Origin: an uncultured Pelagibacteraceae bacterium
GTDB taxonomy: Bacteria; Pseudomonadota; Alphaproteobacteria; Pelagibacterales; Pelagibacteraceae
Direction: 5' to 3'
DNA: 64,000 nucleotides
Assembly: GCA_902598485.1 (NCBI GenBank)
Contig: CACKBU010000002.1
Location: 50,933 to 114,932 of the forward strand
Position numbers and translations under genes: made by a program
Part shown: one piece after another, positions 17,610-26,929 of the stretch
Layout of the letters: each line of letters opens with the position of its first letter
Numbering within the stretch: the stretch's first letter is position 1
The notes under the pieces: generated by a model
The model's database searches: none
What the model saw: the letters and a program-made list of their open reading frames with translations, nothing else
Told to the model about the DNA's origin: nothing

Positions 17610-18350
17610 TTAAATAATGGTTTTTTTGATTATATCAATAAATTTTTTTGGAATTTGTGATGCGCCTCCTATCAAAAAACCATTAATGTTAGGAATTTTT
17701 TTTAATATACTTACGTTATTAGTGTTTACAGATCCACCATATAAAATTTTAGGATATTTTTTTACAAATCTACTTTTAATAAATGAAATAGTTTTGTTTA
17801 AATCAGCTTCTTTTGGAATTACACCTGTACCAATAGACCATACCGGTTCATAGGCTATAATAATTTTGGATTTATTCTTTATCGATTTTAATCCTTTTTC
17901 AATTTGTCTTTTTAAAATTTGATTAGTTTTATTTTGTCTTCTTTCTTTCAAGGTTTCGCCAATACAAAATATAATTTTGAGACCAGATTTAATTCCACTT
18001 TTTATTTTTAGATTAATTAAATTATCTGTCTCACCTAGTTGTCTATTTTCTGAGTGTCCCAAAATAACATACTTTGCTCCAACATTTTTAAGCATAGTAG
18101 AATTTACTTGGCCAGTGTGTGCACCGTAGTAATAGCTGTGATGACAGTTTTGGGCACCAACCTCTATTTTTGTTTTTTTAAGTCTTCTCGATAATGGACG
18201 AATTAATGTATTTGGTGGGCAATAAACTATTTTTAACTTATTTTTTTTATTATTTTTTGAAAACTTTATTACTTTATCAAGTGAATTTAGAGATTTTAAA
18301 TCACCAAACATTTTCCAATTAGCTACAAAATACATATATTTATTTGTCAT
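17610..18350 (-). CDS. tpiA: Triosephosphate isomerase
   Basis: Interconverts dihydroxyacetone phosphate and glyceraldehyde 3-phosphate, 246 residues. Catalytic features seen are FVANWKMFG near residue 8 (Asn and Lys), the catalytic His in ILGHSENRQ, and the glutamate in AYEPVWSIGTG; the phosphate-binding YGGSVN lies near the C-terminus. It is divergent from ppiD across a 56-nt spacer that contains a short palindrome (AATCTATAGATT, 18363-18374), and it is first of the tpiA-secG-pyrG-kdsA-eno block. Confidence 0.97.
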   Translation of the reverse strand: MTNKYMYFVANWKMFGDLKSLNSLDKVIKFSKNNKKNKLKIVYCPPNTLIRPLSRRLKKTKIEVGAQNCHHSYYYGAHTGQVNSTMLKNVGAKYVILGHSENRQLGETDNLINLKIKSGIKSGLKIIFCIGETLKERRQNKTNQILKRQIEKGLKSIKNKSKIIIAYEPVWSIGTGVIPKEADLNKTISFIKSRFVKKYPKILYGGSVNTNNVSILKKIPNINGFLIGGASQIPKKFIDIIKKTII

Positions 18351-18406
18351 AATTGACTTTTTAATCTATAGATTTGTTTTTTACAGATCAATAAATTTAT
18401 AACGCT

Positions 18407-19825
18407 ATGATTGAAAAATTAAAAAACTCGGGCTGGAAACAATTTGGTGGATTGATGTTAATTGTCATAATCATCATCGCTTTTGGCTTTGGTGGTTTTG
18501 GTGGAGGATTTAGCACAAATAATCAAAACAATATTGCAAAAATAAATAAAACAAATGTAACAACCCAGGATTTTATTGACTATGTGAACCAAAGTGGAAT
18601 TTCACAAGAAGCTATTCGAGATAATTTAGAGAACAGTATTATTGAAGAATTATTATCAGGATTAATTTCAACTACATTGATTGATTTAGAAATTGAGGAC
18701 TTTGATATTTCAATTAATGAAAGAACCATACTTAAAAACATTAAAGAAAATAAAAATTTCCAAGATGAAAACGGTACTTTTCAAAGAATTAAATATGAAA
18801 AATTTTTACTCTCCAACAACTTGTCAGCTACAATGTTTGAATTGCAATTAAAAAATAGAGAATTACAGAAACATTTATTTGATTTTATTGGTGCCGGAAC
18901 AATAACACCAAATTTTTTGATAGAAAAAAAGTTTGAAGAAAATAATAAATCCTTAAATATCGAGTATTTCGATATGGAAAATCTGTATAAAACAAAAGAT
19001 GATTACACAGCAAATGAAATTGAAGTATTTATTGATGAAAACAAAGATCAATTAAAAAGAGAATATATAGATTTTAAGTATGTAATTTTAAATCCAAAAA
19101 ATCTAATTGGCATAGAAGAATTTAATCAAGAGTTTTTTGATGAAATTGACTCAATTGAAAACAAAATTTCTCAAGGAAGTACATTTGACAATATATTATC
19201 AGATATTAATGTTGACATTATTGAGGTAAATGAGTTTGCACCTAGCTCTAATAAAAAAATTAATGAAGATCTAATTTATTCTAAGAAAGCATCTAAAATA
19301 GATTTGATAGAAAACGGTGATAACTTTTTACTTTACAATATTGATAATCAATATGATCGAGCTCCAGATTTAAATGATGAAATCATTAAAGGAGAAATAA
19401 TTGAGTTAATATATCAAAAAGGTAAATTTGATTACAATAGAGAAATTATAGAAGAAATTCAAAAAAAGAAATTTGATAATTCAAAATTTGAAGAACTGGC
19501 AAAATCAAATAAGGAATATTCTTCTATTAATTCTATAGAAGATGATAAGCTCATTGATATTAATTCAGTAAAAATGCTTTATGCGTTACCTGTAAACTCT
19601 TTTGCTCTAGTAAATAAAGAAGATAAAATTTATTTAGTAAAAATTACTGGAACAAATAAAAATTCATTTAAGAAAACTGATGAAAAATATCTTAAATTTG
19701 TAAATAGCGAAAATACAAATAATAGAAAAAGCATATTACAATCTTATGATCAATTACTTAATGATAAATATCAAGTTCAATTAAATCAAAAAACTATTGA
19801 TAGAGTTAAAAATTATTTCAAATGA
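18407..19825 (+). CDS. ppiD: PpiD/SurA-like membrane-anchored periplasmic folding protein, short
   Basis: Probable periplasmic folding chaperone of the PpiD/SurA_N_3 family, 472 residues. A single N-terminal membrane anchor (about residues 14-30, LMLIVIIIIAFGFGGFGGG) is followed by a SurA-N-like helical domain. The C-terminal half retains pieces of the family (REYIDFKYVILNP, FEELAKSNKEYS, LPVNSFALV). The length is well below the roughly 600-640 residues usual for PpiD, and I cannot see an intact parvulin active site. It may therefore be a chaperone without isomerase activity. It precedes trpE with a 4-nt overlap, a neighbourhood also seen in other alphaproteobacteria. Confidence 0.8.
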   Translation: MIEKLKNSGWKQFGGLMLIVIIIIAFGFGGFGGGFSTNNQNNIAKINKTNVTTQDFIDYVNQSGISQEAIRDNLENSIIEELLSGLISTTLIDLEIEDFDISINERTILKNIKENKNFQDENGTFQRIKYEKFLLSNNLSATMFELQLKNRELQKHLFDFIGAGTITPNFLIEKKFEENNKSLNIEYFDMENLYKTKDDYTANEIEVFIDENKDQLKREYIDFKYVILNPKNLIGIEEFNQEFFDEIDSIENKISQGSTFDNILSDINVDIIEVNEFAPSSNKKINEDLIYSKKASKIDLIENGDNFLLYNIDNQYDRAPDLNDEIIKGEIIELIYQKGKFDYNREIIEEIQKKKFDNSKFEELAKSNKEYSSINSIEDDKLIDINSVKMLYALPVNSFALVNKEDKIYLVKITGTNKNSFKKTDEKYLKFVNSENTNNRKSILQSYDQLLNDKYQVQLNQKTIDRVKNYFK

Positions 19826-21282
19826 TTATTAATCGAAGCTTCAAAGATTTTAAGTTTCGACACAGAAGCAAAAAAAATCAAATCATCTTTACTAAAAAGA
19901 AAGTAAAAAATGATGAGGAAGTATTAAATTTAATTGATAATTTTCTAGAGGAAAAAAATAGTTTTATATTTGAGTCTGTAGAAAAAGGTAAAATCAAAGG
20001 TAGATATACAATATTTGGTAAAAATCCTGATAAAATTTGGGAATTTAATAATAATAATTCTTATCTAATTCAAACAAATAAAAAGAGAAAATTAAATGAC
20101 TCACCAGATAAATTAATTGAAAAAATAATTGAAGATTTCAAGTTTGAAACTCCCAAAAGTTTACCTAACATTTGCTCATTAGTCTCTGGGTATTTTTCTT
20201 ATGATTCGATCAGATACATAGAAAAAATTCCGAATAATTGTAAAAATGATCTGAATTTACCCGATGTTAGACTTCTTCGTCCAAGAACTTTAGTCATTCA
20301 TGACAATTTAAAAAAAGAAATATTTTATATATCTAACATCTTTAAAGATGAAAAAATTAAAAACTATAAAAATAAATATGAAGAAGTTAAATCTGATTTG
20401 TTTAAATTGCTCATTCAGTCATCAATGAAGAATATTGATAAAAAAATAATTCAAAAATCAAAAAATATAAAAGTGAAATCTAACACTTCAAAAAATAAAT
20501 TTTTATCAATGGTTAATAAGGCAAAAAAATATATTAAATTAGGAGATATTTTTCAGGTTGTTTTAAGCCAAAGATTTGAAGCAAAATTAACAAAAAAACC
20601 ATTAGATATTTATAAAAAGCTAAGAGTAACAAACCCTTCTCCTTTTATGTTTTTCTTCAATTTTGAGGATTTTCAAATAATTGGTGCAAGTCCTGAAATA
20701 CTTGTGAGACTTAGGGATAATAAAATTACTGTAAGACCAATCGCAGGAACTAGACCAAGGGGTAAAACTAAAAAAGAAGATCTTTTTTATGAAAGAGATC
20801 TACTTAAAGATAAAAAAGAACTTTCAGAGCATTTGATGTTACTTGATTTAGGTAGAAATGATGCTGGTAAAGTCTCAAAGATAAATTCGATTAAAGTCAC
20901 GGAAAGCTTCATTATTGAGAGATATTCTCATGTAATGCATATAGTTTCAAATGTAGTTGGGGAATATAATAAAAAATTTTCAAAATTTAAATCGCTCTTA
21001 GCTGGTTTTCCAGCAGGTACTGTTTCTGGAGCTCCAAAAATTAGAGCTATGGAAATTATAGATGAATTAGAAACATCAAAAAGAAAAGTTTACGCAGGTG
21101 GAATTGGATATTTTTCTGCAAATGGAGAATTTGATACGTGTATAGCCTTAAGAACTGCAGTTGCTAAAAATAAAAAATTTTATGTGCAAGCAGGCGCAGG
21201 TATAGTTGCAGATAGTAAACCTAATAATGAATATGAGGAAACAATTAATAAAGCGAAAGCTTTAATTAATGCTTTAAGATAA
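19822..21282 (+). CDS. trpE: Anthranilate synthase component I
   Basis: Chorismate-utilising subunit of anthranilate synthase, the first committed step to tryptophan; 486 residues. The C-terminal catalytic region has VRPIAGTRPRGKTKKED, the DLGRNDAGKVS block, FPAGTVSGAPKIRAMEIIDELE and GAGIVADSKPNNEYEET. It shares one base with trpG and overlaps ppiD by 4 nt. No leader peptide with tryptophan codons fits between ppiD and trpE, so classical attenuation is unlikely. TrpE proper is favoured over PabB because trpG, trpD and trpC follow. Confidence 0.96.
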   Translation: MIINRSFKDFKFRHRSKKNQIIFTKKKVKNDEEVLNLIDNFLEEKNSFIFESVEKGKIKGRYTIFGKNPDKIWEFNNNNSYLIQTNKKRKLNDSPDKLIEKIIEDFKFETPKSLPNICSLVSGYFSYDSIRYIEKIPNNCKNDLNLPDVRLLRPRTLVIHDNLKKEIFYISNIFKDEKIKNYKNKYEEVKSDLFKLLIQSSMKNIDKKIIQKSKNIKVKSNTSKNKFLSMVNKAKKYIKLGDIFQVVLSQRFEAKLTKKPLDIYKKLRVTNPSPFMFFFNFEDFQIIGASPEILVRLRDNKITVRPIAGTRPRGKTKKEDLFYERDLLKDKKELSEHLMLLDLGRNDAGKVSKINSIKVTESFIIERYSHVMHIVSNVVGEYNKKFSKFKSLLAGFPAGTVSGAPKIRAMEIIDELETSKRKVYAGGIGYFSANGEFDTCIALRTAVAKNKKFYVQAGAGIVADSKPNNEYEETINKAKALINALR

Positions 21283-21848
21283 TGAAAGTTTTGTTAATAG
21301 ATAATTATGATAGTTTTACTTTTAACTTGTATCACTATATCTCCTCATTAAATGTTAAAGTTGATGTAGTTAGAAATGATAAAATTAATTCTAAAGAAAT
21401 CATTAAAAAGAAATATGATAAAATTGTTATTTCACCAGGACCAGGCAACCCAAATCAATCTGGCAATTGTATTAAAATATTGAAATCATTATATAAAGAA
21501 TTACCTTTTTTAGGAGTATGTTTAGGTCATCAGATAATCGGGCAAGTTTTTGGATCAAAAATTGTTCAAGCAAGAAAGTTAATGCACGGTAAAACAAGTA
21601 AAATCAAATCTAAAAAAATCGGTATTTTAAAAAACCTTCCAAATATATTTGAAGCTACCAGATACCATAGTTTGGTAATTGATAAAAAAACCTTATCAAA
21701 AGATCTAGAGATTACAGCAGAGACAGAAGATGGGATTATAATGGGTGTACAACATAAAAAATTTAATATTCATGGTGTACAATTCCATCCTGAAAGTATT
21801 AAAACTAAGTTTGGAATGAAAATTCTTAAAAACTTTATTAACAATTAA
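21282..21848 (+). CDS. trpG: Anthranilate synthase component II (glutamine amidotransferase)
   Basis: Provides ammonia from glutamine to TrpE, 188 residues. The class-I amidotransferase signature is complete: LLIDNYDSFTFNL at the start, ISPGPGNP, the nucleophile in GVCLGHQ, and the catalytic histidine and glutamate in QFHPESI. It starts on the last base of the trpE stop and ends 4 nt before trpD. In small genomes one such subunit often also serves 4-amino-4-deoxychorismate synthesis as PabA; that dual role is possible here but not shown. Confidence 0.96.
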   Translation: MKVLLIDNYDSFTFNLYHYISSLNVKVDVVRNDKINSKEIIKKKYDKIVISPGPGNPNQSGNCIKILKSLYKELPFLGVCLGHQIIGQVFGSKIVQARKLMHGKTSKIKSKKIGILKNLPNIFEATRYHSLVIDKKTLSKDLEITAETEDGIIMGVQHKKFNIHGVQFHPESIKTKFGMKILKNFINN

Positions 21849-21852
21849 ATTT

Positions 21853-22845
21853 ATGGATCAAATTTTAGAAAAACTTAAAAATAAACAAGATTTAACTTTT
21901 GAAGAAAGTAAAACTGCTTTTGAAATATTAATGACAGGAAAAGCCAGTGATGATGAAATTTTTAACTTTTTAACTTTGCTGTCTGAAAAAGGTGAAGTTT
22001 CAGATGAAATAGCAGGTGGAGTTTTTGTTCTGAGAGAAAAATCAAAACGAGTAAATGTAAGTGATTGTATTGATACATGTGGTACTGGCGGTGATGGTAT
22101 GAATACCCTCAATATTTCAACTGCTTCTGCCCTACTTTTAGCTAGTATGGGTACAAAAGTTGCCAAGCATGGCAATAAAGCTGTTTCCTCAAAATGTGGG
22201 TCCGGTGACGTTTTAGAAGCTCTTAAAATTAAAATTGATTTAGAGCCTGAGGATATTGAAAAAGAAATTAATACCAATAATTTTGGTTTTATGTTTGCAC
22301 CTAATTATCATAGTGCAATGAGATTTGTAGGACCTGTAAGAAAGAAAATTGGAAAAAGAACTATTTTTAATATGATTGGTCCGCTAAGTAATCCAGCTCT
22401 TGTAGAGAGACAAGTTGTAGGCGTTTTTGATAAAAAATTATTAAAAATTTTTGCAGAAGGACTTAAAAATTTGAATTTAAAATTTGCCTGGATAGTTAAT
22501 AGTGAAGATGGGCTGGACGAAATATCTCCATATGCAAAAACTAATGTTATTCAATTAAAAGATGGTCAAATATCTGAAATTAAAATAGACCCAAATACTT
22601 TAGGAGTTAATGCAGATAATTTTAAAAATTTAGTGGGTGATGATGCAAAATTTAATGCTGATAAGATGATTAAAATATTTAAAGGTGAAGATAATGATTT
22701 TTCAAAAGCAGTAAGTTTAAATGCTGCAGCAGGTTTAATTGTTGGAGAAAAATTTTCTGACTTTTCTGAAGCATATAATTACACAAGAGAATTTATACTT
22801 TCTGGAAAAACCTTTTTACATTTAGAAAAAATTCAAAATGTCTGA
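21853..22845 (+). CDS. trpD: Anthranilate phosphoribosyltransferase
   Basis: Transfers phosphoribose to anthranilate in tryptophan synthesis, 330 residues. Diagnostic motifs are CGTGGDGMNTLNIST near residue 77, KHGNKAVSSKCGSGDVLE, NFGFMFAPNYHSAMRFVGPVRKKIG and FNMIGPLSNPA. It overlaps trpC by 8 nt and follows trpG by 4 nt. A long open frame on the opposite strand (21858-22277) is a shadow of this gene. Confidence 0.97.
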   Translation: MDQILEKLKNKQDLTFEESKTAFEILMTGKASDDEIFNFLTLLSEKGEVSDEIAGGVFVLREKSKRVNVSDCIDTCGTGGDGMNTLNISTASALLLASMGTKVAKHGNKAVSSKCGSGDVLEALKIKIDLEPEDIEKEINTNNFGFMFAPNYHSAMRFVGPVRKKIGKRTIFNMIGPLSNPALVERQVVGVFDKKLLKIFAEGLKNLNLKFAWIVNSEDGLDEISPYAKTNVIQLKDGQISEIKIDPNTLGVNADNFKNLVGDDAKFNADKMIKIFKGEDNDFSKAVSLNAAAGLIVGEKFSDFSEAYNYTREFILSGKTFLHLEKIQNV

Positions 22846-23629
22846 AAATATACTTCAAAATATCATTCAAAAGAAAATTGAAAAAGTTGATAAATTAAAA
22901 AAATCATTAGATCTTAAAACTTTGAATGAATTAATTAATAAAAACAACAGCTATATTAATTTTAAAGAGAAAATAGAAAATAATATAAAAAATAATAAAA
23001 CTTCAATTATTGCTGAAATTAAAAAAGCAAGTCCTTCAGCAGGTATAATAATAGATGACTACAACCCTGTTGATATTGCCCAAATTTATTTAAATAATAA
23101 AGCAACTTGTCTTTCAGTTTTAACAGAAGAAGATTATTTTTTAGGAAATTTAATTCATATTAGCAAAATAAAAGATAAAATAAATTTACCTGTATTGTGT
23201 AAGGATTTTTTTATCGATAAATTTCAAATACCTTTAGCAAAAAGTCATGGTGCAGATGCTATTTTAATTATTTTGGCTGGGGTTTCAGATGATCTTGCGT
23301 CTGAATTATATGATGAGGCTTTGAAATATAACATGTCCGTTATAGTTGAAGTTCATACAGTGGAAGAAGCAAAAAAAGCATTAAATTTTAAAGATGCATT
23401 AATTGGAATAAACAATAGAAATTTAAAAACACTTAAAACTGATATAAATACAACTTATGATATTTATGATGTTGTAAAAAGTCACAATGGTCCTTTAATA
23501 TCTGAAAGTGGAATAAAGAATAAAGGAGAGCTACTAGAACTAAACAACAAAACATCAATTAACACTTTTTTAATTGGTGAATCACTTTTAAAAAACTTAG
23601 ATAAAAATTCTATCTTTTCAGTTTTATAG
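22838..23629 (+). CDS. trpC: Indole-3-glycerol phosphate synthase
   Basis: Forms indole-3-glycerol phosphate, 263 residues, a TIM-barrel enzyme. Conserved stretches are IIAEIKKASPSAGII, SVLTEEDYFLG, PVLCKDFFIDKFQI, LIGINNRNLKTLKTD and LISESGI. It is last of the trpEGDC run. trpF, trpB and trpA are not in this window. The next gene, lexA, has its own regulated promoter region 89 nt downstream. Many alphaproteobacteria carry moaC and moeA between trpC and lexA; these are absent here. Confidence 0.96.
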   Translation: MSENILQNIIQKKIEKVDKLKKSLDLKTLNELINKNNSYINFKEKIENNIKNNKTSIIAEIKKASPSAGIIIDDYNPVDIAQIYLNNKATCLSVLTEEDYFLGNLIHISKIKDKINLPVLCKDFFIDKFQIPLAKSHGADAILIILAGVSDDLASELYDEALKYNMSVIVEVHTVEEAKKALNFKDALIGINNRNLKTLKTDINTTYDIYDVVKSHNGPLISESGIKNKGELLELNNKTSINTFLIGESLLKNLDKNSIFSVL

Positions 23630-23679
23630 TCAAATAAAGCCTAATTTTGCTAGTTTTTTTTAGTATTGTTAATTTAAAA

Positions 23680-23716
23680 GAACTTTTATAGAACATTGTT
23701 TGTACGATATTTGTTC
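23680..23716 (+). promoter_or_regulatory. LexA (SOS) boxes upstream of lexA
   Basis: GAAC-N7-GAAC occurs at 23680-23694. This is a perfect match, in reverse orientation, to the alphaproteobacterial LexA site GTTC-N7-GTTC. A second site, GTAC-N7-GTTC at 23702-23716, differs at one position and ends 2 nt before the lexA start codon. Together they imply autorepression of lexA. The rest of the 89-nt trpC-lexA spacer holds a T-rich run (about 23655-23661) that could be a weak trp terminator. Confidence 0.8.
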
Positions 23717-23718
23717 TA

Positions 23719-24396
23719 ATGCTAACAAAAAAACAAAAAAACCTGCTTTTATTTATCAACAAGAAGTTGAGAAGTTCAGGTGTATCTCCTTCTTATGAGG
23801 AGATGAAACAATCTCTTAATTTAAAATCTAAATCAGGAATTCACAGATTAATTAGTGCTTTAGAAGAAAGAGGTTTTATAAAAAGATTAGCTCACAAAGC
23901 AAGAGCTTTAGAGGTAATTAAATTACCAGAAACAGCTTCTGCCAATGATATTTATAATAGCTTTTCACCTAGTGTGATTAAAGGTGGATTAGATGAAGAA
24001 CAAACTAATTCTGATGAAGTGGAGGTACCAGTTCTTGGAAAAATTGCTGCAGGAACACCTGTTGAAGCAATACAAAATGAGGTTTCTCGAATTCCACTAC
24101 CAAATAATTTAGAAAAGAATGGTGATTACTTTGGATTAAAAGTTCAAGGTGACTCTATGATAGATGCAGGTATACATGAAGGTGATACTGTAATTATAAA
24201 AAGAACTGACACTGCAGATAATGGTAAAATTGTGGTTGCTTTAATAGATGAGCATGAAGCAATGTTAAAAAGAATTCGAAAAAAAGGTAAAGTTGTAGCC
24301 CTAGAGAGTGCCAATAGAAACTATGAAACTAAGATTTTTGGACCTGATAGAGTAAAAGTTCAAGGAGTTTTAGTATCTTTATATAGAAACTTCTAA
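23719..24396 (+). CDS. lexA: SOS repressor LexA
   Basis: DNA-damage repressor with self-cleaving protease domain, 225 residues. The N-terminal winged helix spans about residues 1-65 (MLTKKQKNLLLFI and SKSGIHRLISALEERGFIKR). The autocleavage bond is at A111-G112 (KIAAGTP). The catalytic dyad is Ser146 (QGDSMIDAG) and Lys184 (AMLKRI). The 34-residue spacing from the cleaved bond to the serine is the canonical one. Two LexA boxes precede the gene. Its length matches alphaproteobacterial LexA, which is longer than the enterobacterial protein. Confidence 0.97.
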   Translation: MLTKKQKNLLLFINKKLRSSGVSPSYEEMKQSLNLKSKSGIHRLISALEERGFIKRLAHKARALEVIKLPETASANDIYNSFSPSVIKGGLDEEQTNSDEVEVPVLGKIAAGTPVEAIQNEVSRIPLPNNLEKNGDYFGLKVQGDSMIDAGIHEGDTVIIKRTDTADNGKIVVALIDEHEAMLKRIRKKGKVVALESANRNYETKIFGPDRVKVQGVLVSLYRNF

Positions 24397-24418
24397 AAAA
24401 ATAGTCTAAACAACATTG

Positions 24419-25816
24419 ATGTCTAAAGTAGCAACACGTTTTGCTCCATCCCCTACTGGAGCTCTTCATATTGGAGGGGTTAGAACTGCCTTATTTAATT
24501 GGTTGTTCTCTAAAAATCAAAAAGGAACTTTTCATCTAAGAATTGAAGATACTGACAAAGAAAGGTCAAAAGAGGAACACAAAATACAAATTATAAAGTC
24601 ATTAAAATGGATAGGGATTGAGCATGATGGTGAAGAATATATTCAGTCACAAAAAAAGGAAGATCACATTAAAATTGCTAATGAATTATTAAAAAAAGGT
24701 AACGCATATAAATGCTACTGCTCTGCTGAAGAGATAGAGGAACAAAAAAAAAGAGCTAGACAAAAAAAGATGCCATATATTTATAATAGAAAATGGAGAG
24801 ATGCCGATGAAAAAGATGCTCCTAAAGATATTAAACCCGTAATTAGATTTAAAAGTAAAATAGAGGGAAATTCTAAACTTAATGATTTAGTTCAAGGAGA
24901 TGTTGAAATTGAAAATGATACAATAGAAGATTTTATAATTTTAAGAAACGATGGAACACCGACCTATAATCTTTCTGCAACCGTTGACGATCATCAAATG
25001 GGAATGACACATATAATTAGAGGGGATGATCATAAAATAAATACTTTTAAACAAATACAAATATATCAAGCAATGGGTTGGGATGTTCCAGAATTTGCAC
25101 ATATTCCACTAATTCATACAATTGAAGGTAAAAAACTTTCAAAAAGAGATAATGCCTCAACTTTGGATGATTACTCAAAAATAGGAATAATGCCTGAGGC
25201 ATTAAGAAACTATTTACTTAGACTAGGATGGTCTTATCAAGATAAAGAAATATTTACTCTAGAAGAGAGCATTGAACACTTTAATTTAGCAGGTATTGGA
25301 AAATCACCATCAAAACTAGATATGAGTAGAATATTGTCAATGAATGAGCACTATATAAAAACAATCGATGAGAACGATCTTTATCAATGTCTATACGAAT
25401 ATTGTAAAATTTATAAAGAAGAAATTAAAAATGACAAAGAAACAAAAGTTAAATCCTCATTATCATTTTTAAAAAATAAGGCTAAAACATTAGAAGACAT
25501 TTACAATAATTCAAAATTCATCATAAATGATGAAGTTAATTTCAATGACGATGATATTAAATTAATAGATGATAAAGCCAAAAAAATTATTTCAGAATTT
25601 ATTAAAGAATTAACATCTCTTTCAAAAATAAATAAGGAGAATTTAGAGCCTATAGTAAATAATTTAATAAAAATAAATGATACAAATTTTAAAGGTGTCG
25701 GTCAGCCTATACGAATTAGTTTGACAGGTTCAAAATTTGGTCCTGGATTATATGATATAGTTATGGCTCTTGGCAAAGAAGAAGTTTTAAAAAGACTAGC
25801 TAAGATAATTTCTTAA
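24419..25816 (+). CDS. gltX: Glutamyl-tRNA synthetase
   Basis: Class-I aminoacyl-tRNA synthetase for glutamate, 465 residues. The ATP-site motifs are FAPSPTGALHIGG near residue 9 (HIGH variant) and KLSKRD near residue 242 (KMSKS variant). I take the ATG at 24419 (MSKVATRFAP) over the in-frame TTG three bases upstream. It follows lexA by 22 nt. Its 3' end overlaps the convergent lpxB gene by 21 nt. The citrate synthase gene that often neighbours gltX in alphaproteobacteria is not present. Confidence 0.97.
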   Translation: MSKVATRFAPSPTGALHIGGVRTALFNWLFSKNQKGTFHLRIEDTDKERSKEEHKIQIIKSLKWIGIEHDGEEYIQSQKKEDHIKIANELLKKGNAYKCYCSAEEIEEQKKRARQKKMPYIYNRKWRDADEKDAPKDIKPVIRFKSKIEGNSKLNDLVQGDVEIENDTIEDFIILRNDGTPTYNLSATVDDHQMGMTHIIRGDDHKINTFKQIQIYQAMGWDVPEFAHIPLIHTIEGKKLSKRDNASTLDDYSKIGIMPEALRNYLLRLGWSYQDKEIFTLEESIEHFNLAGIGKSPSKLDMSRILSMNEHYIKTIDENDLYQCLYEYCKIYKEEIKNDKETKVKSSLSFLKNKAKTLEDIYNNSKFIINDEVNFNDDDIKLIDDKAKKIISEFIKELTSLSKINKENLEPIVNNLIKINDTNFKGVGQPIRISLTGSKFGPGLYDIVMALGKEEVLKRLAKIIS

Positions 25817-26929
25817 AACCAAACTAGCCTCTTCAGATGAAGAAGTTTTAGATCTAATTCCTTCTAATGTTTTTGAACAATCAGATAATTGTTTTTTAAT
25901 AAGCTCTGGATTATTTAAAAGATAAATTACAGACTTATAGATTTCATCAGCATTACATTCACTTTGTAACAATTCAGGAATGACTTCGCGATTATTGATA
26001 ATATTAATTATATTTGCAAATTTAACATTAACTAACATTTTAAATATCATAAAATTTATAAAACTGAGTTTATAAATAATTATAGAAGGTATGTTTGAGC
26101 TTGAAATTTGCAGTGAAACTGTACCAGATTTAGATACAGCAAAAACTGAATTAGATAAAATTTTAGACTTAATACCTTCATCTGAAACCACATCTACATT
26201 TTCAATATTAATTTTTTTAATTTCTGACAAAATTAAATTTTTATTTTCATCAGTTGCATGAAAGTAAAAATAAAAATCATTATGTCTTTTGTTCATTAGT
26301 TTTATAAAATCAACTAAAATATTTAATAATACGTCTGTTTCAGATTTTCTGCTTCCAGGGAAAATTGATATAATTTTTTTATCTTTAGGAATTATATTTT
26401 CAACAATTTTTTTATTATCTTGATTATTCTCAATTAATGGGTGTCCAACAAAAGTATTGTTTATATTTTCTTCATCAAAATATTTTTTTTCAAAGTCAAA
26501 TAATAAAAGAATATGATCAATAAATTTTTTAATTTTTTTTACTCTATTTTTTCTCCATATCCAAACTTGGGGAGCTACATAGTGGATTGTTTTAATATTT
26601 TTGTTAATTTTTTTTACTCTTTTGGCAACACGCATAGTAAAATCAGGGCTATCAACGGAAAATAATATATCGGGATTAAATTTAATTATTTCATTAACAC
26701 TTTGATTAATTTTATTTCTGATTTTAAATATATTAAGTAAAATACTAGTAAATCCTAAATAAGTTATTTCACTTAAATTAAAAATAGAACTGATTCCTAA
26801 TTTATTTAAATGATTTCCACCAACAGATAAATATTCAATATCAGGATTTTGTGATTTTAGTTTTGAAATAACTGTCGAGGCTAATTTATCTCCAGAAGGT
26901 TCACCAGTTAGTATGAATATTTTTTTCAT
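25796..26929 (-). CDS. lpxB: Lipid-A-disaccharide synthase
   Basis: Glycosyltransferase that joins UDP-diacylglucosamine and lipid X into the lipid A disaccharide; 377 residues, peripheral inner membrane. Motifs include ILTGEPSGDKLAS at the N-terminus, SVDSPDFTMRVAK, HYVAPQVWIWRKNR, FVGHPL, FPGSRKSE and VSKSGTVSLQ. It is last in the bamA-lpx block, overlapping lpxI by 4 nt. Its final codons lie under the end of convergent gltX. Confidence 0.96.
   Translation of the reverse strand: MKKIFILTGEPSGDKLASTVISKLKSQNPDIEYLSVGGNHLNKLGISSIFNLSEITYLGFTSILLNIFKIRNKINQSVNEIIKFNPDILFSVDSPDFTMRVAKRVKKINKNIKTIHYVAPQVWIWRKNRVKKIKKFIDHILLLFDFEKKYFDEENINNTFVGHPLIENNQDNKKIVENIIPKDKKIISIFPGSRKSETDVLLNILVDFIKLMNKRHNDFYFYFHATDENKNLILSEIKKINIENVDVVSDEGIKSKILSNSVFAVSKSGTVSLQISSSNIPSIIIYKLSFINFMIFKMLVNVKFANIINIINNREVIPELLQSECNADEIYKSVIYLLNNPELIKKQLSDCSKTLEGIRSKTSSSEEASLVLRNYLS

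Noticed and set aside
18363..18374. AATCTATAGATT palindrome in the tpiA/ppiD divergent spacer as an operator
   Set aside because: Only 12 bp and AT-rich; such repeats are expected often by chance in this composition. Mentioned under tpiA only.
21858..22277. 139-codon open frame on the minus strand inside trpD
   Set aside because: Antisense to a gene with all trpD motifs; no ribosome-binding site or family resemblance.
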